The position numbers and the translations under genes are program-made. Under the pieces are notes generated by a model. The model had not been told where the DNA came from. It made no database searches and was given only the letters and a program-made list of their open reading frames with translations. DNA of 64,000 nucleotides, taken from NCBI GenBank assembly GCA_963070105.1, contig OY718803.1:397501-461500 (forward strand), written 5' to 3'. Within the stretch, counting starts at the first letter, position 1; each line of letters begins with the position of its first letter. Positions 1 through 14,000 of this stretch are shown here, one piece after another. This stretch comes from Litomosoides sigmodontis (lineage: Eukaryota > Nematoda > Chromadorea > Rhabditida > Onchocercidae).

Positions 1-401
1 CTGTTATTAGTCCCAGATAATGACTGCAAAAGTTTTTGTCCCAGTCAACTTTTGGCACGCACTCTCTTCAATGGGAACACACCGCAAATTTTTAAAAGAG
101 CAAAAAATGTAACGAGTGGTGAGCAAATACTCAAAAACAATAACTGATATCGAAAAACAAACATCTGCTTCACAAATCTATTAGAATTCACTGAATTCGA
201 AATTTTAAAATGGTAAAGAGAGGATAGCTGGAAGGCAAAAAATTACTATACAAAGAAACAAGAACTGCATGGACTGATTGATGTCCACTGCATGAGGACC
301 GCAACACAGTTCCATACGTATAGTTTTTATGGTAAAAGGAGAATTATCCGCGACCCGACACGAACCGAATCGAAACGCCGTGCAGAACAAAAATATATAA
401 A

Positions 402-404
<3 letters not shown>

Positions 405-467
<63 letters not shown>
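405..467. repeat. (TA)n microsatellite
   Basis: About 60 bp of uninterrupted TA dinucleotides. It generates artificial Tyr/Ile-repeat open frames on both strands, which should be ignored. Confidence 0.97.
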
Positions 468-471
<4 letters not shown>

Positions 472-1128
472 AAACCTTTTGACATCGTCACTAGCTATTT
501 TGTACGGTCTAAACGTTATGTAATCGTTGTAAAAATTTTCTGCAAACAACCAACCACCAATAAATAAAGAAGGACATTTGATAACTGAACTTGTTCGACA
601 AGAAAATGAAACGAAAATCAAGTAATATCACATTTATAACAGTAAATGCAATAAATCATTTCACATAATCCTTTCCCGTCTATCTTTCTTCACAATATTT
701 CCAAGCTCGTTTGTTCTGATTTTTCCCACAAAATTCATTTAGCTAACCGATTAGATTTCAACTACCCAAACAACAACAAACTTTGTTTTTCATTACGAGC
801 GGCGGGAATAACACGGTGATGACGGTGATGGCCACAGTTTACTTTATTAGGATGAGATCTTGCAGACCATTTTTTCGACTTCGCTATATCTCTATAAGAA
901 GAAAATTACCCAAAACTTGAAAGAAAATGGAAACATTGAAGAATGTTAAACAACAAAAACTGCACAGTCAACAAATTTAGTGTTTTCAGGATAAACGTGG
1001 TACTTATTTGGAGAGCGTTAAATTCGTTCACATGAGCTAATTCGCTAGAAGTCGTAATCCTGAATTTATTCGTGCATATTAAAATAGATGGTCAGATCAA
1101 CCTTAATTCAAACTGTATTAAAAAAATT

Positions 1129-1141
1129 GGGGGGGGGGGGG
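1129..1141 (+). repeat. Poly(G) run of 13
   Basis: Thirteen consecutive G residues inside AT-rich sequence. Runs of this length can form G-quadruplexes and are deletion-prone in nematodes that lack the DOG-1/FANCJ helicase (established for C. elegans). Its exact length is a plausible sequencing-error site. Confidence 0.9.
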
Positions 1142-1896
1142 AGTATAACGAAATCTTACCGATAATTACATTTTGGGAGGATCTTGCTAAATCGTGCAAC
1201 AAAAATGAGTATCACTCAAAGCAAAATTTCAATGAACTTCTTACTTCCATTCCTTATTCAAACGCACTATTAAACACAAAATTAAATTTTTCTTCACTTA
1301 AATTTTAGGGTTATAGCGCGAAAAGTGCATAATTTTCTGAAGTAACTTGCTGATCCACGTCAACAATAAATACAATAATACAGTAAATACAACTGTGAAG
1401 TACCAAATACAACTGAGCGCGCCGACAATCGTCCGACTACTTTGCGCATCGCTTATGTAAACTCCCCAAAATGCAACGTAGCATCAAAGAAAAGATTCCG
1501 AAAATTACCAGAGTATGTCACCTGACTGAAATAAGAAGCACTCAAACTTTACTGTAATATTTTAGCCACATTGTATCTGCATCTGCAAGAATAACAAAGT
1601 AAAACGACTTGGAAGAAATATTTTAAAGAAGATCCATGAAAGTTTCCAGCAATAGGAAAAGACATTCTGTCTCGACTAGCTATTACGACTTCCTGATTAT
1701 CTTGCCTACTTCATCTCATCCATCTATTTTGCTCCTTGTGTGAAATTTTGAAACCAAGTGATATGAAAGTTGGTTTTTTGTTAACTCTGAATTTCGATAA
1801 AACGGTTGAGACTAAAAAAGTTAATATTTCACACGCGTAAGCACTTGAATTAGAACGACTTCATTTAGGCGCAACCATACTAATCAAAAAAGTACT

Positions 1897-4800
1897 TTAT
1901 ATGCTTTGAATTTCCTTCGGTGCCAGGAAAACCAGACGTTTGCCATACCGAAATGAGAGCACTCCATGGTAGCAAGTACGACATATGCCTGACTAAAATG
2001 TAACACATTTCTTTAAGTCAGAAGTTCAGGAAAAAATAAACTGAAAGCATTATTTTTTTCACCAATAACTGCGAAACTTTCAGATCCCTTCAAACGCGAA
2101 AAATCTAGTCAAATCAAAAATCATCATAATCATTGTTTTTTCCCTATTCGTTTAAAACACAATTTTATTAAACATACTCGGAAATCATCCATCACACTAA
2201 ACCTTCTGGCAAACGCTTTAAAGTCAGCTACAGCAATATAGAGCAAGCGCACTTTTCCTGGTAAAACAGTACCATTTGAAAACCTTCCTTTCAAAATTTC
2301 ATCCAAAGTAACAGGAACGGCCCTATAATTAAACGTGCAGGAAAATTTAACTGTTACGTAATGTGCCTAAATACCATAACAATCAAATGTAATTCCACAA
2401 TTTAAGCAAGATCATTTCATTTATCATTTTCCCAGTTCCTCCATTTAGTCTATGCTCTTTCAAGTATTAAAGAATGGGAGAGTTTGAAGAATTAAGCTTC
2501 ACTGCCGCATTTTTTTAATACTTATTCCGACTAAAAGTGGCTAACTCGCAGTTCACCCTCCATTCCCCTATTCAAAATATCAAATTTTTACTTACCCAAT
2601 AACACTTTTATGGAATGCTCGATCGTAGTTATCTTTTTTTAAATAAGATAAATTAGACTGAGAAAAACGATAGAAATCCGTATTAACCACGATATGTTTT
2701 AAGTGTTTCTCATAATAAAGGCCTCTGAAAACTACTGGAAAATGTTACTTATTGAAATCAATTGAATAAACATTAAACGTCACTGACATACGAATAGGAT
2801 TACTTTCAGGAACTATTTTATTCACTTGTTATTATGAACAAAATTTTATTTATGATGTGTTACTAAATGCGAAATTCAAACTACAAAAATGAAACTAATG
2901 ATAATTGAATGAAAAGAGTGCTGTTACCTGCGCAGATAATGCAGTCCTAATAAGTCCGCGAAGTTATCATAAGTACTTCAATTTAATAAATTGTTTTTTA
3001 ATGCAATTAAGTATCTTCTCGCAAGATTTAGGGAAAAGTCAAATCATTAAACAGTATTAAAGCTGAACAATTGCTAGCTGCTAACAAGTACAAAAGATAT
3101 AAAGAACGTACTTGCTGACGCCCTTTTTGCCTAATAAGCTGATGCCCGTACGTGATATTTCAGGTCTAATACAAGCTCGTCCTTGGCGTTGAGCCGGGTC
3201 ACGCATCCAATCGTCCCAAAATGTTTTAGGCCATTTCGCTTTCAGTTCTTCCCATAATTGTGACGTAAGCATCCAACCCAGACCTGTCCTCATAAAAAAA
3301 TTGAATAAAGAATGATATTCGAATGACGATTAATAACAATCTTTGACGAAAGCATAATGAACTGTTTCAATAACTTTAACGACAGATAGTATCATTCAAA
3401 AATCGTGATGGGGAAAAGAATATGTATTACGTCTGAATATCAGGATGACAATGACAATCTTTTGTGAACACAGCAAACAACCTGGAAAGAAATCCGTTCG
3501 ATATAGCAAAGAGTTATCCTTCACAATGAGTTCTTCTTTTCCGTTATCGTTCCATGCTGATATACACCAAATCGTTGGATCTTCGAACAATAGCTTTCTG
3601 TTTGCCAACATATATTCCAGAAAATCAGGAGCCAGTAGCAAATCGTCTGAAGCGGACCAGATGCAACTTTGAACAAAATTTTTCAGTTCTGGTAATGATT
3701 ATTCCCAAATGAGATGAGCATAGTTCAATTATATTTTGTTAGTGAACCTTTAGAGCACAAATAAAGAGTACATGGTAATACATGGTATTGGAGCAATACT
3801 CATTTCATTTTTTCTATATACCGGAACGTCCAAACAACCAAATTATCCTCCGAATAAAATTTTGTTCAAAGCTATCCTCAGCTATCCTTGAAATTTTGTC
3901 AGCTTATTCATGCATGTTGTTTCTGCCATTAAATGGCATTCAAAAAAAATATCGGTTCCCAACAATTATTCTTTTTCGGGCAATAAATATAGAATGCAAC
4001 CTTCTGTTATAATAGCACTTTGATATTTTAGAACGCTGAAGATATAATCCAGAGCGAAATGATAGTGTCTCGCAATTCGATAATAACCTTCATACTTTTT
4101 TTCCTGTTTAGTAAGATTGAAAAGAGATTGATTGGGATTTTCTATTAAAGTAATATTAGGGCCAGCATTGAGGATAAGATCACGTATTGCACCATGATTG
4201 CAATCAAGGCTAACAACAATCGGAATTTTGGGTCCTTGCAAGCTGAAAATGTAAAAAATCACGTTATTTATAATATCTTGTTTATAAAGAACTCTGGAAA
4301 CCGCCAAATGTCTACCAATTTTTCCAGCGCAATAATTTTTCCAACTTGCGTGAAACAAAACGTGTCAATCAGGCAGCATATTGAGCTTATTCACTAATTT
4401 TACATTTAAATCTGAACTAACTTTAAAATACTATTCATGTAAATCAAAAAAATTGAGACGTTACTATATAATAACAATCGTTATTATGCAATTCAGATTT
4501 AAATCTAACGTTCAAATGATGCACTTCAGTCTTTTCTCCTTTTTTCATTGTATACATAGTAATGAATCCTTCTGCCAAAAAAAAAAAGTACCACGTAAAG
4601 AGATGTGCAATTTTTCACGACAAGTTACAAAATCTTTGTAAATGTTACATATTCTCGCATTTTCCAAATGAAAGGGATTGCGGGTTAACACCTACGTAAT
4701 TTTCAATGCTTTCATAGATACTAACAAGCTTATAAGAAAAGGTAACAAACTTTTTTAGTAATTCCAGATGTTCTTTCAATGCCTCAAAACGATCACATGC

Positions 4801-5427
4801 AATTACCAAAATGACTGTTTCTAAACGACCTTCGTCATTTAAGACATTTCGTACTTGTTGCAAATCAGTTGCCAAACGACGTGCCATACTTCTAACCCGT
4901 AAATTTAACAGTTGGCGACGATGCTGCAGGTCGTCGTCTAGTTTATATATCTAAAAATTAAATTTTACGATAGGAAAAAAAGAATTTATAAATTCGAAAA
5001 AAAGAAAAACTATTGCGTGCATGTTCAGTCCCGAAAAGAATAGACAGTAGTTTTAAAACGAAGATTTGACAAAGCCCCGGAAGATTTAGAAAATTTTCCA
5101 GATTTACTTAATTTTGATATCCTGATTATTTTCATTTCAAAGTAATAGAAGAAATCAGTGAACAATATTTTCCTTAGTGCTGCAATGATTTCATTTATAC
5201 CTGCTAGCTGCTCTCAGAAAAGTCACCCCATAAGATGAGCTATTATAATGCCTACAAAGAGACTTATCTAAACTAGTGTAATGATACGTTAGCTTAAAAT
5301 AAATTTGGAAGTCAAAAAGGCGATGCACTACCGCATTCTGTGTTGCGATATTGAAAATAAACTTGGGAATAACCAGTGCTACAACAATAAGAACAGCGTA
5401 AAAAATGGAAGACCGAATTTTGCGCAT
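1897..5427 (-). CDS. Alpha-1,3-mannosyl-glycoprotein 2-beta-N-acetylglucosaminyltransferase (GnT-I)
   Basis: Type II Golgi enzyme that adds GlcNAc to Man5GlcNAc2, the step that commits N-glycans to hybrid/complex types. Exons (minus): 5427-5332, 4950-4751, 4242-4001, 3646-3482, 3283-3112, 2724-2596, 2322-2178, 1992-1897. All phases agree, giving 414 residues against roughly 445 for the vertebrate enzyme. Residues about 8-25 form the signal anchor, followed by a charged stem. The catalytic domain begins near the motif VILVIACDR. The metal-binding EDD triplet (residues 179-181) is followed by [28 protein letters not shown] and FWDDWM (256-261, with the expected catalytic acidic pair), then [15 protein letters not shown]. 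The C terminus matches the family SGxxRTxYxG pattern. The start is the ATG directly before the membrane segment, one base after an AG that could be a spliced-leader acceptor. Nematodes often carry several GnT-I paralogues (gly-12, gly-13 and gly-14 in C. elegans), so the paralogue is not assigned. Confidence 0.95.
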
Positions 5428-8033
5428 TCTGATCCAGCAATAATATCATTTTTCTTGCCACTCTCAAAGCATAAATGTGCCTAAAATACACGAAATAATA
5501 CATCAGTGTTAGTGAAGTGGAAATACAAAGTAGTTGAATAAAGCAATTGCTTTCTTCAATATTTACTCTACGCCACCAATTTTTTGTCTTTATTATGTAA
5601 CCCTTTACTACAGCTTTTAGCTATAATGAATGAATTGTTGCTTACCATAACCTTGCTTATCTCTTCAACTATGACTTCCTTCCGTTATCGCATGCAAGCT
5701 TATTATTAATTATCATCCTCAACCTATTAATTAAATCCACAGTGAACGTTACTGTATCTCGTTGTTAAACAGTTTTATCGGCAAATAATATATGGACTGA
5801 AAAAAGCAAATGAACATTATGAAAGAATTAATATGAATAAATAACGTGAACGCCAACGAAAGTATGTGAAGGCACGGTAACGCAGTGATGACACACAAGC
5901 AAGAAAAACATTTTTAATCTTAATTCTACCAAAACTTCGTCAGAAACTTTTGCGTTGTTGGTGAGTCCTTATTTGCTTATAGCACATTATCTTGCAATTA
6001 AGTACATTACTTTCCAACAAACAGTAGCAACGAATGTAAAATAAACCAAAAAACAATATAAGCTGTCTACTACGCAACTTACGTCCAGGCTGCGACAAAT
6101 CTTAACCCTAACAATATCCATTCAAAAAACATTCAGTAGAAAATCGCAACATCGCTACTGCACCCTTTTCTTTCATTTCCAAACATATGTGAAACGAATT
6201 TTCACACAATTATGTCCCGGGAAAGCTCCAGATTGATGCTAAAAAATATTAGGAAGGATTTTTCAACGGTTTACTTCAAATGACTAAAAGTCAACACCGA
6301 TCGCTTGCTGCTCTTCTTTGCCTGCCAAATATAGCAGCTTTTGTCTCTACTTGAAAAACGGAAACTTTTAAATCAAAATTTCATTTAATTTGAAAAGAAT
6401 GTCGAAATGTTAGGGGAATGTTTCGCTTTAAACCAGAAGTCTTCCTTTCCCCAAAAATGGACAGGAAATGTGGAAAATGAGTTGAAAATATACGGATATA
6501 TTTTGCTGAAAATTAGAAAATAAGTGACTAAATGGAGGGACCTGGCATAAACAGGGAAGAATTTCAACGATTGATATAAGAAATTTCGGACGCCTAGCTG
6601 AAAATTTCAGAAAAAGCAAGAGACTGATTATTTGTAAAGGATTTTGGTGCATAGAAAGGAGAATCGAAATGAATACATTCATTCCGCCCATTCCACTGTC
6701 CAGAAGCCCGAAGTGTAAGGGGAAATACGCTTTATTATCAATATTGTATGCAATATTCTTGTCCAACCATTCATTTAAATGTAATCCATTCATCCAACAC
6801 ACATCGTATTCCCAGTTAATCCGTTGTATACAATGTGCTACTCATTGTGTTAACACCAAACTGCTTCTCACATTTTATCAATCCAGGCATTTTATCAATC
6901 CATGCATGTAGCAATCACTCAGTTCACCAAGCAAGCCGCCCCTCTTTATCACAATGGGTCATGTAACAAAGGGATGCTTCTCCTTCGACGGAAGCTGAAG
7001 ATCAGATGGAGCCGTTTGGAGAGAGATTTGGGTGCGGTCGGGTTTTCTCGTCGCTATTACATTCACTGTTGTGACGAATAAGTATTCATACTAAGCTTCC
7101 ACTACACTATCAACCACCAACGACCAAGCAAACTGCTCCAAACAAACTCCTTTTTCACAACATCTACTGAGAATTTGAAAAAGCATGATAAATTTTGCAT
7201 ATTACTTTCTCGGTCGAGCTTCATCCGAAATGTAGAAATCTTCAGTTCTCCACACGGCAACTCATGGCAAACCTAATTTCGTGCTTAATCAAGATATGTC
7301 TACAGACCTAACTAACTTACAGCTTGTAACAGCGTATCAATAAATCTTCCAATTTCCTAAAATGAAACAGAAAGAATAAAACAAGAGGAAAGCAAAGAGG
7401 AAATAAAGAGAGAGAAGACAAGACAGGCAAACATTCATTTATTAATATACTGTGATGATTATTTACATTCTATCCGCTACACGTGCGGCGGAAAAGAGGT
7501 AAAGACTAGCATCCTTTTTACCAGAAGAGCCCAAAACGAGGAAAAACAGCATTACCTCGACGAGGGCAACAGAGACTGGTGAATTTGCAAAATCGCAATG
7601 ACAGAAGTTGGGACGGCTTGCTTCGCTAAAATAGCATTTGATCACAGTCACTAAATTTCGCAACCTCGGCTCCCATGTGTCATTTCGCGGCGGGCCGCGT
7701 CAAAATTGCACTTACTGTAAAGTATGCGGCACTGGTGGAAGTGTGTGTGGTACGTGTGGGTTGCTTCTCTCATTGTGTTCAGCGTCATTTTAACCGTAGT
7801 GAGAAATATATCACATAAAATGCAAATTTTGGGAAGCATAGTTCATCAAGTAATGTGGTTGGGTTCATGCTTAGCACAGCATATCATATTTAGAAGAGAT
7901 GGTTCTCATACAGCCTTATTTATATTTTCTTCATCCGAAGGATAATAGAAAGCATGATGTAATGAATTATTGAGTGATTTGTAATATATGCATTAGTGGG
8001 ACAAATTATTCAGAAATTATATTACAGGCTGAG
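5428..8033. other. Intergenic between divergent GnT-I and helicase genes
   Basis: This 2.6-kb stretch lies between two divergently transcribed genes and should contain both promoters. Open frames here (such as 6428-6802, 7463-7663 and 7724-7945) overlap each other on opposite strands and show no family resemblance. I see no RNA gene or repeat that I can support. Confidence 0.55.
8014..8033 (+). promoter_or_regulatory. Probable spliced-leader acceptor of the helicase gene
   Basis: A pyrimidine/AT-rich tract ends in ATTACAG, and the helicase ATG follows six bases later. No upstream coding exon in phase is apparent. An acceptor this close to the start codon is typical of nematode trans-splicing. 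The use of a spliced leader is inferred, not seen. Confidence 0.55.
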
Positions 8034-11000
8034 ATGTCGCGGACGTTTGGTCAGCGATCAGATTTTGACTTTGATGATGGTTTTGAACAAGAGGAACGTG
8101 AAAATGACGATTCATTTGAAGAAAATATTCGTAGGCAGTTGCTAAAATTTAGGAGCGGTACCGAAAGGGGTAATATTTTTGTTTACTTAATGAATTTTTG
8201 GTTACCATCAACGGATAAAGGGATAATATTATAAATTAGAGCACGAGAAAAATGCTTGAGAAAAAGTGTTTTACCATTCCCATCTTTGTGTGAAATTTCA
8301 TTTAGCTATTGGAGAAATTTTTAGCATTGCTGACCTGGGATAGGTTTAAAAAATTCTGCTATTTGTTTTGGTTTTGCTTCTTTTTAGAAATCATCCTTGA
8401 GCCATTATCAATTGAGAAAAGGAAGATTGTGCATTGTATAGCCATGAATTGCGGTCTGAAATCGCACAGTATCGGGTATCATTTACTGCTGTTTTATATT
8501 ACTTTCTATTTTAAAGTACAAAGATAATAGGCATGGAAGTTTCTTCTGGCGATATTGGTTGACTAGGTTTTTTTGAGTATTTCAGAAGTGGATGTAATCG
8601 TCGTGTTGTGGTGACACGTTTCCCACATGTTGATTTGTGTACCTACACGAATGCTAGGGATTCAGAGCCTATTATTTTGAGTATATTCCAAAAACGAGCA
8701 TTGTCACGCTTTCTGACAACATTTCCACTAGGTTATGGTGATATCGATTTGTATCTTCGATCTGGCAATGCGAGTACGTTTACTTTTGCTTTCCTTTTGA
8801 TTAAGATACTATTTCTGTAAATATCTAGCTTTTCGGTACTTAACTATGTCACACCAAAGAATAGTGTAAGAAAGAATAACTAAAGATCGTTATTTTCATA
8901 TTACTTGAATACAATTCGGTGAACTTTGTTTAGTGATAGGGAAGAAATGGGTAGCAATTGTAATTTAACGTATATATCTTGTTCAAATTTATTATTAACT
9001 TAAGTCACGAAGTCACGCAGTGCTCAAAGCATAGCAGTCTAAGTTTTCTATTATTTCCCCTTTCTTGATTAATTGTATTGGAAAAAATTTTTTTTGGTCT
9101 ATGTATTCGTGCAGTACATGTAGTGATTTTGATATTTTTCGTTCTATGTCGAACTGCTATTTCTACTTTGCTTGTTTTTAGGTCGACAAATTAGCAGTCG
9201 TTGTCATGCAAACTTTAACAAGCCAATGTTGGTTCCACCTTTTCCATCAGCACGGCATGCAATGGAGGACTTCCGGAGAAGTTTGCCGACCTATCCAATG
9301 AGAGAAGAAATTTTGAAAGCTATTCGTAATCATAAAGTAACAATGATCGTTGGTGGAACTGGTTGTGGTAAGACAACACAGGTAATTGTTTCTTGAGAGT
9401 GGTTAGATTTGACGCATAAATCACGCATAATAGTTGCTTTTATTAAGCACAAAACTCTCGTGCTTGTCGGATTCCGTGACTATAATAGGATACGAGACTC
9501 GTTTTGTTACATATGCTTTTAACTTTTAAAGCTTCACGTCAATATGCTGGCGATTTACTTCATACTAGCGATTAATTTACTCAAAAATTTTTGCATCCTT
9601 TTTTCCTTATTTTTAACAGGCCGGAAAGGAGGGAAGGAGGAAGTTTAAGAGTTTAATAAAACTTCGCATGTAGCGTGATGACATGATCGGCAAGCGAGGC
9701 TAGTTAGTACTACTAATGCTTATGGACCATTTTTTGTCTCGATATTGAAAGACATGGATGTTAGGGTAACTGCTACATTACAGAACAGTTAGTACCACAT
9801 TATGAAACGTCTTTAAGATAAAATAGTCAATCGAAAAAGTCATTTTCATGATTGTACGTGAAGTCGTTGGTGCTGGAAGATTGGACTTCGTTGACGTGTG
9901 TTCCTTAGATATCTAATTCATTTCGATGATTTGCTTGATCAGTGCTATACGAAAAGTGGTTCATTAAGATATTACCAGTTACCCTTGGGAGTACTTTTAT
10001 GTTTTCAAATATTTTATGCTTATGCTACTGTAAACACTTGCTATAAATGTGTTCAGGTACCCCAATTTATACTGGAAGATGCTGCAGAGCGACAGGAGGG
10101 AGTTCGGATATTCTGTACGCAGCCTCGAAGATTGCCAGTTCTTGCTGTTTCTGCCCGTGTCGCCAAAGAGAGGAACGAGAAATTAGGATTAACAGTGGGT
10201 TACCATATTCGACTGGAGCAGAAGTGTGTTTTTCTTTTTTTCTTCAAATGTGATTTTCTTGAATATTGCATCCTGGAATCATCAGTGTTCAATGTTTCTA
10301 TCATAGTCATTTTTCCAGAACATCCGAAGAAACTGTATTAACATATTGTACTAGTGGGGTTTTGTTACGGTTGCTAACAAATGACACTAATGCTTCGAAT
10401 ATTTCACACATTATCTTGGTTTGTTGATGATTTGTATTTTTTATTTCAAGATGAATATGGGTCACTGGTTACTGCTCAGTAGCGAATAATGTTTCGTTAC
10501 AAATTTTTTTAGCATATATTCGAGGAATGAGAAACTTCGTAATATTTCACAGAATTAGGGAGTGATCACTTTAGAAAGTTGCTAGAATTAGGATAAGAAG
10601 AAGGCCACTAATATACTGCGATCATTGTTATGTGAAATCCATTTGATACTACAGCGAGCAAATGAAGCGATTTTAAATTTAAGGATGAAATTCATGAACG
10701 AGAGCAGAAGACGGATTATTTACTGATAGCACTTCGACAAGCGCTCAAAAATCGAGATGATTTGAGAGTAAGTTAAGCTATGTATAGCGAAATTTTGAGA
10801 ATTATTGGATTTAGATTACTGAGTGACATAAAGATATTAACATGATAGCATATTGACTTTCCAGATTATTTTAATGTCGGCAACGATGGAAGAAAGTCGC
10901 GAGTTATTTAGACGTTATTTTGGTCCTGCAAATGTTTTTTGTTTGGATAGTAAGGATTTCGATCTTGTTTAATTTAAAATTGTTTTCTTTTAATTGGAAA

Positions 11001-14000
11001 TTAACCAGTCAGTGGTTGAACCATAAAAGGACATAATGAGGCGACGGAGTAATATAAATTTTTTTAGAGGGTGTAATGCAAGTAAGTGCTGAAATTCATT
11101 ATTATTATATTGATCTTATAAAATCACTACAGTGCTTTAGGTAAACAATTATTATAAACAAACGTTTTGAAAAAATGTCTAATAATGATCGCTTTAATTG
11201 TAAGTCATAAGTTACACAATCAAAATAGAACGACACTGGGGTTCAATTTTGCTAGGATAAACTGAATAAAATATTTTGCCCTCTTTTGAATGTATAATAA
11301 TTGCTCACAAGGCTGGTCAAAACATTTTGCGATATCTTCTTAAGCGACTGCTTAACAATAGTAGTGTGGAAAAGTTGTTTGTCAATTTTTACAAGTATTA
11401 CGCGTAAATGCAGTTTATTAATAAAATATCAAGACCGTCGAAAATTTAGTGATATGAATTTCTGGTGCAGTAGCAGCTTATTTGATCTTCGATGAAATCG
11501 TTGCAAATGTTACTGATACTGTTACTGCCATTTTTACAGTTCTTTCGACACTATTCTTACTGTTGTTTGATTTATGTGCAATATAAAGAAATAAAAAATT
11601 ATTTCATTTTATTTCAGTACCCTCTACTTTGCATAAGGTAGAAATGTTCTACCTACCGGAAATATTGGCATTAACGGATTATAAACACGCCTCATCGTTT
11701 ACTGGCGGTGCTTTCTTTGGCAAAACCGCAAGAAGCTTGAACGATGATCAAGCTTACAGCAGGTATTATGTTTTGAATTAGGGAGTTTTTTACAAATATA
11801 TCACCACCTTGGTGACTAATTTCTGTACCACAGGGTGATGCATGGGTTTACATAGTGGAATTGAAGCATGATATATTATGGAAGCCTTAATTTATTGGGG
11901 AGTTTGCATTGTTTAGTGGTAGGTGTAAGCGATAGAGCTTAACAGTGTGAAACTTCATCCTTCAGAGAGTAAGCTCTTCAGCTTCATAATTACGCAGTCC
12001 GATAATTCGAGGCCGTAACGTTTGACAAACCAATCAATTTGCAAGTAGATGAAAATTTTAAATCAAAGATTAATGGGATTACAGTATTGGAACCTACTTT
12101 ATGGTATCTTAAATGATTTGGGCATATTCGAAATTATTAATTATATTCATTGCTTTTTATAGTTTTCCTCAAGTAGACGAATTTCGGTCTGAAAATTATG
12201 ATGACTCAAAAACGCAGCAAGGACGTAGTGGTAAGAAAAAGGTAAGCTTTTTAGTGCTGTATTTGAGGACGGAATTTTACTTTCGGCTTCTGTTTTACTG
12301 CATAAAAGTTAATAAAAGCACACATCCAGTTGGTTTTTGTAAGTCAATTCAATTGTTTAGAATGGTGACGAAACAAATACTATTTATGAAATTATGCCTT
12401 CGCGGCGAATTGCATCATCTACTGCTACAAATGATCATTCATCTCCAGCAGTAAGTCGGCAGTTATGTCCAGAGTTGGTTATTTTTTTCTTCATACCAAA
12501 GTTACTCTGACCTTTTTTCAGGAAAATTAAGAAAAAGCAGGTTAGGAAATATTTCAAAATTATTGTTGAGTGACCGTTTTACTGAATGATGATTGTCTAA
12601 GAATTTAACCGAATGGTTGATGTCGTTTTGTATTGCTGTGAGAAAGTGGAAGAAAGTTTTCACATTCAGCAGTTTTCTTATTCGCAAAAGTAAAAAGACT
12701 ATGCATCAAAAACGTTCTGCATTAATTTGTCGTACTCAGCGGAATAGTTTATTTCTTCTGCATGCTAGTCGGTTAGTTATTGCATTATTAAAGAACAACA
12801 GAGATTTCCCTATAAATATTGAAGTGTTTTTTTTACAGAATCTCGTCGAATTCGCATGAAGAAAAAGCCTATTATACAAATTGCAGTGGTAAGTTCTTAC
12901 AGTGTTAGACTGCTCAATTCTTCCTTTATTAAAAAATATTGATGCTTTTGGGAATTTTGTGTAACTGTTCTGACAGTTTCATTTTTTTAAAAAAATTATT
13001 GGGAGTGAAGTTGAATAATGCTTTTTAGGATCTAGTTTAACTGAATTGTATAGTAAGATGAATATACGAAACAACGAACAAAATGGTTGTTACCAGGAAC
13101 CAACAGTCTATGATGGGTACCATCAGATGTATCCATCGCACAGCGGATTTGCTGTAAGTTACCATTTAAAGTTTTTTTCTCTTTTAACATTTTTGAGAAG
13201 TCAATGTTCGGACAAATTGGCGCATATGAATGAGCATATGATTTAAAGGTTTAAAAGTCTTTGGAAAGGAATACTGCATAATTTAGTTGCAAGCTTTAGA
13301 CGGAATCCCAAAATCTTATTCAAGATAATTTGAATGAAAATTTTCAGCTGCACACAAATTTGTTTAATATTAAGCATGCCTAAGAGATCTTTCCTTAAAC
13401 AGTTTATGGGGTCGACAGTTTTCAGGGATTTAATTACTCTCAGCCACCACCAAACTGTGTATACACCCAGCAAATTCCAATGACCCCATATGGTATGATG
13501 GCATCATATGTTGGTGGGCCGCAGATGATGTATGCAACATATCATGTGGTTCCTGCTCAAAACGATTGTCAAAATTACTATATTATGGTAAGATTGTGTT
13601 CCAATAGTATTAAACTGTAAATTATTGGAGACCAAAATTTGTTCGATAATAATCGGTTTTTGGAAATGAAGGTGAAAAAGGAAAGCTTTGAAAGCTATCG
13701 AAGTGGATATTTGGCAGTCTGCAGTGACAAAGTTATGTCTGTAGGATTAGAAAGAAGACTTATGATCGTGAACATATTTTTGTATTTTTTTTAAAACTTG
13801 GTTATTAAACATGGGATGAAATCAATGATTTACAGCCTCAAAACATACAAGATTACGCTCAGTCTTCAAAATTGTATATATCTACCAACAATGCAGATGG
13901 ATTTGGGACACAGTGGAATTCAAATGGATCAAATTATTCTAATCAAGGGTATTACTGTTTTTTATAACTGTTTATGAGCACCATCCATTTTTTTAAGTCT

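Larger units (their letters stand above)
1..1896. other. Intergenic, no gene seen
   Basis: This stretch lies downstream of the GnT-I stop codon. It contains a (TA)n tract and a 13-base G run, listed separately. Short open frames here (for example 1072-1308) have no recognisable family, no coding-like composition and no consistent splice partners. It probably holds the 3' UTR of GnT-I nearest 1896. Confidence 0.6.

Noticed and set aside
292..567. Open frames with Ile/Tyr repeats (also 205-621, 29324-29660)
   Set aside because: Produced by (TA)n microsatellites; no family match or splice support.
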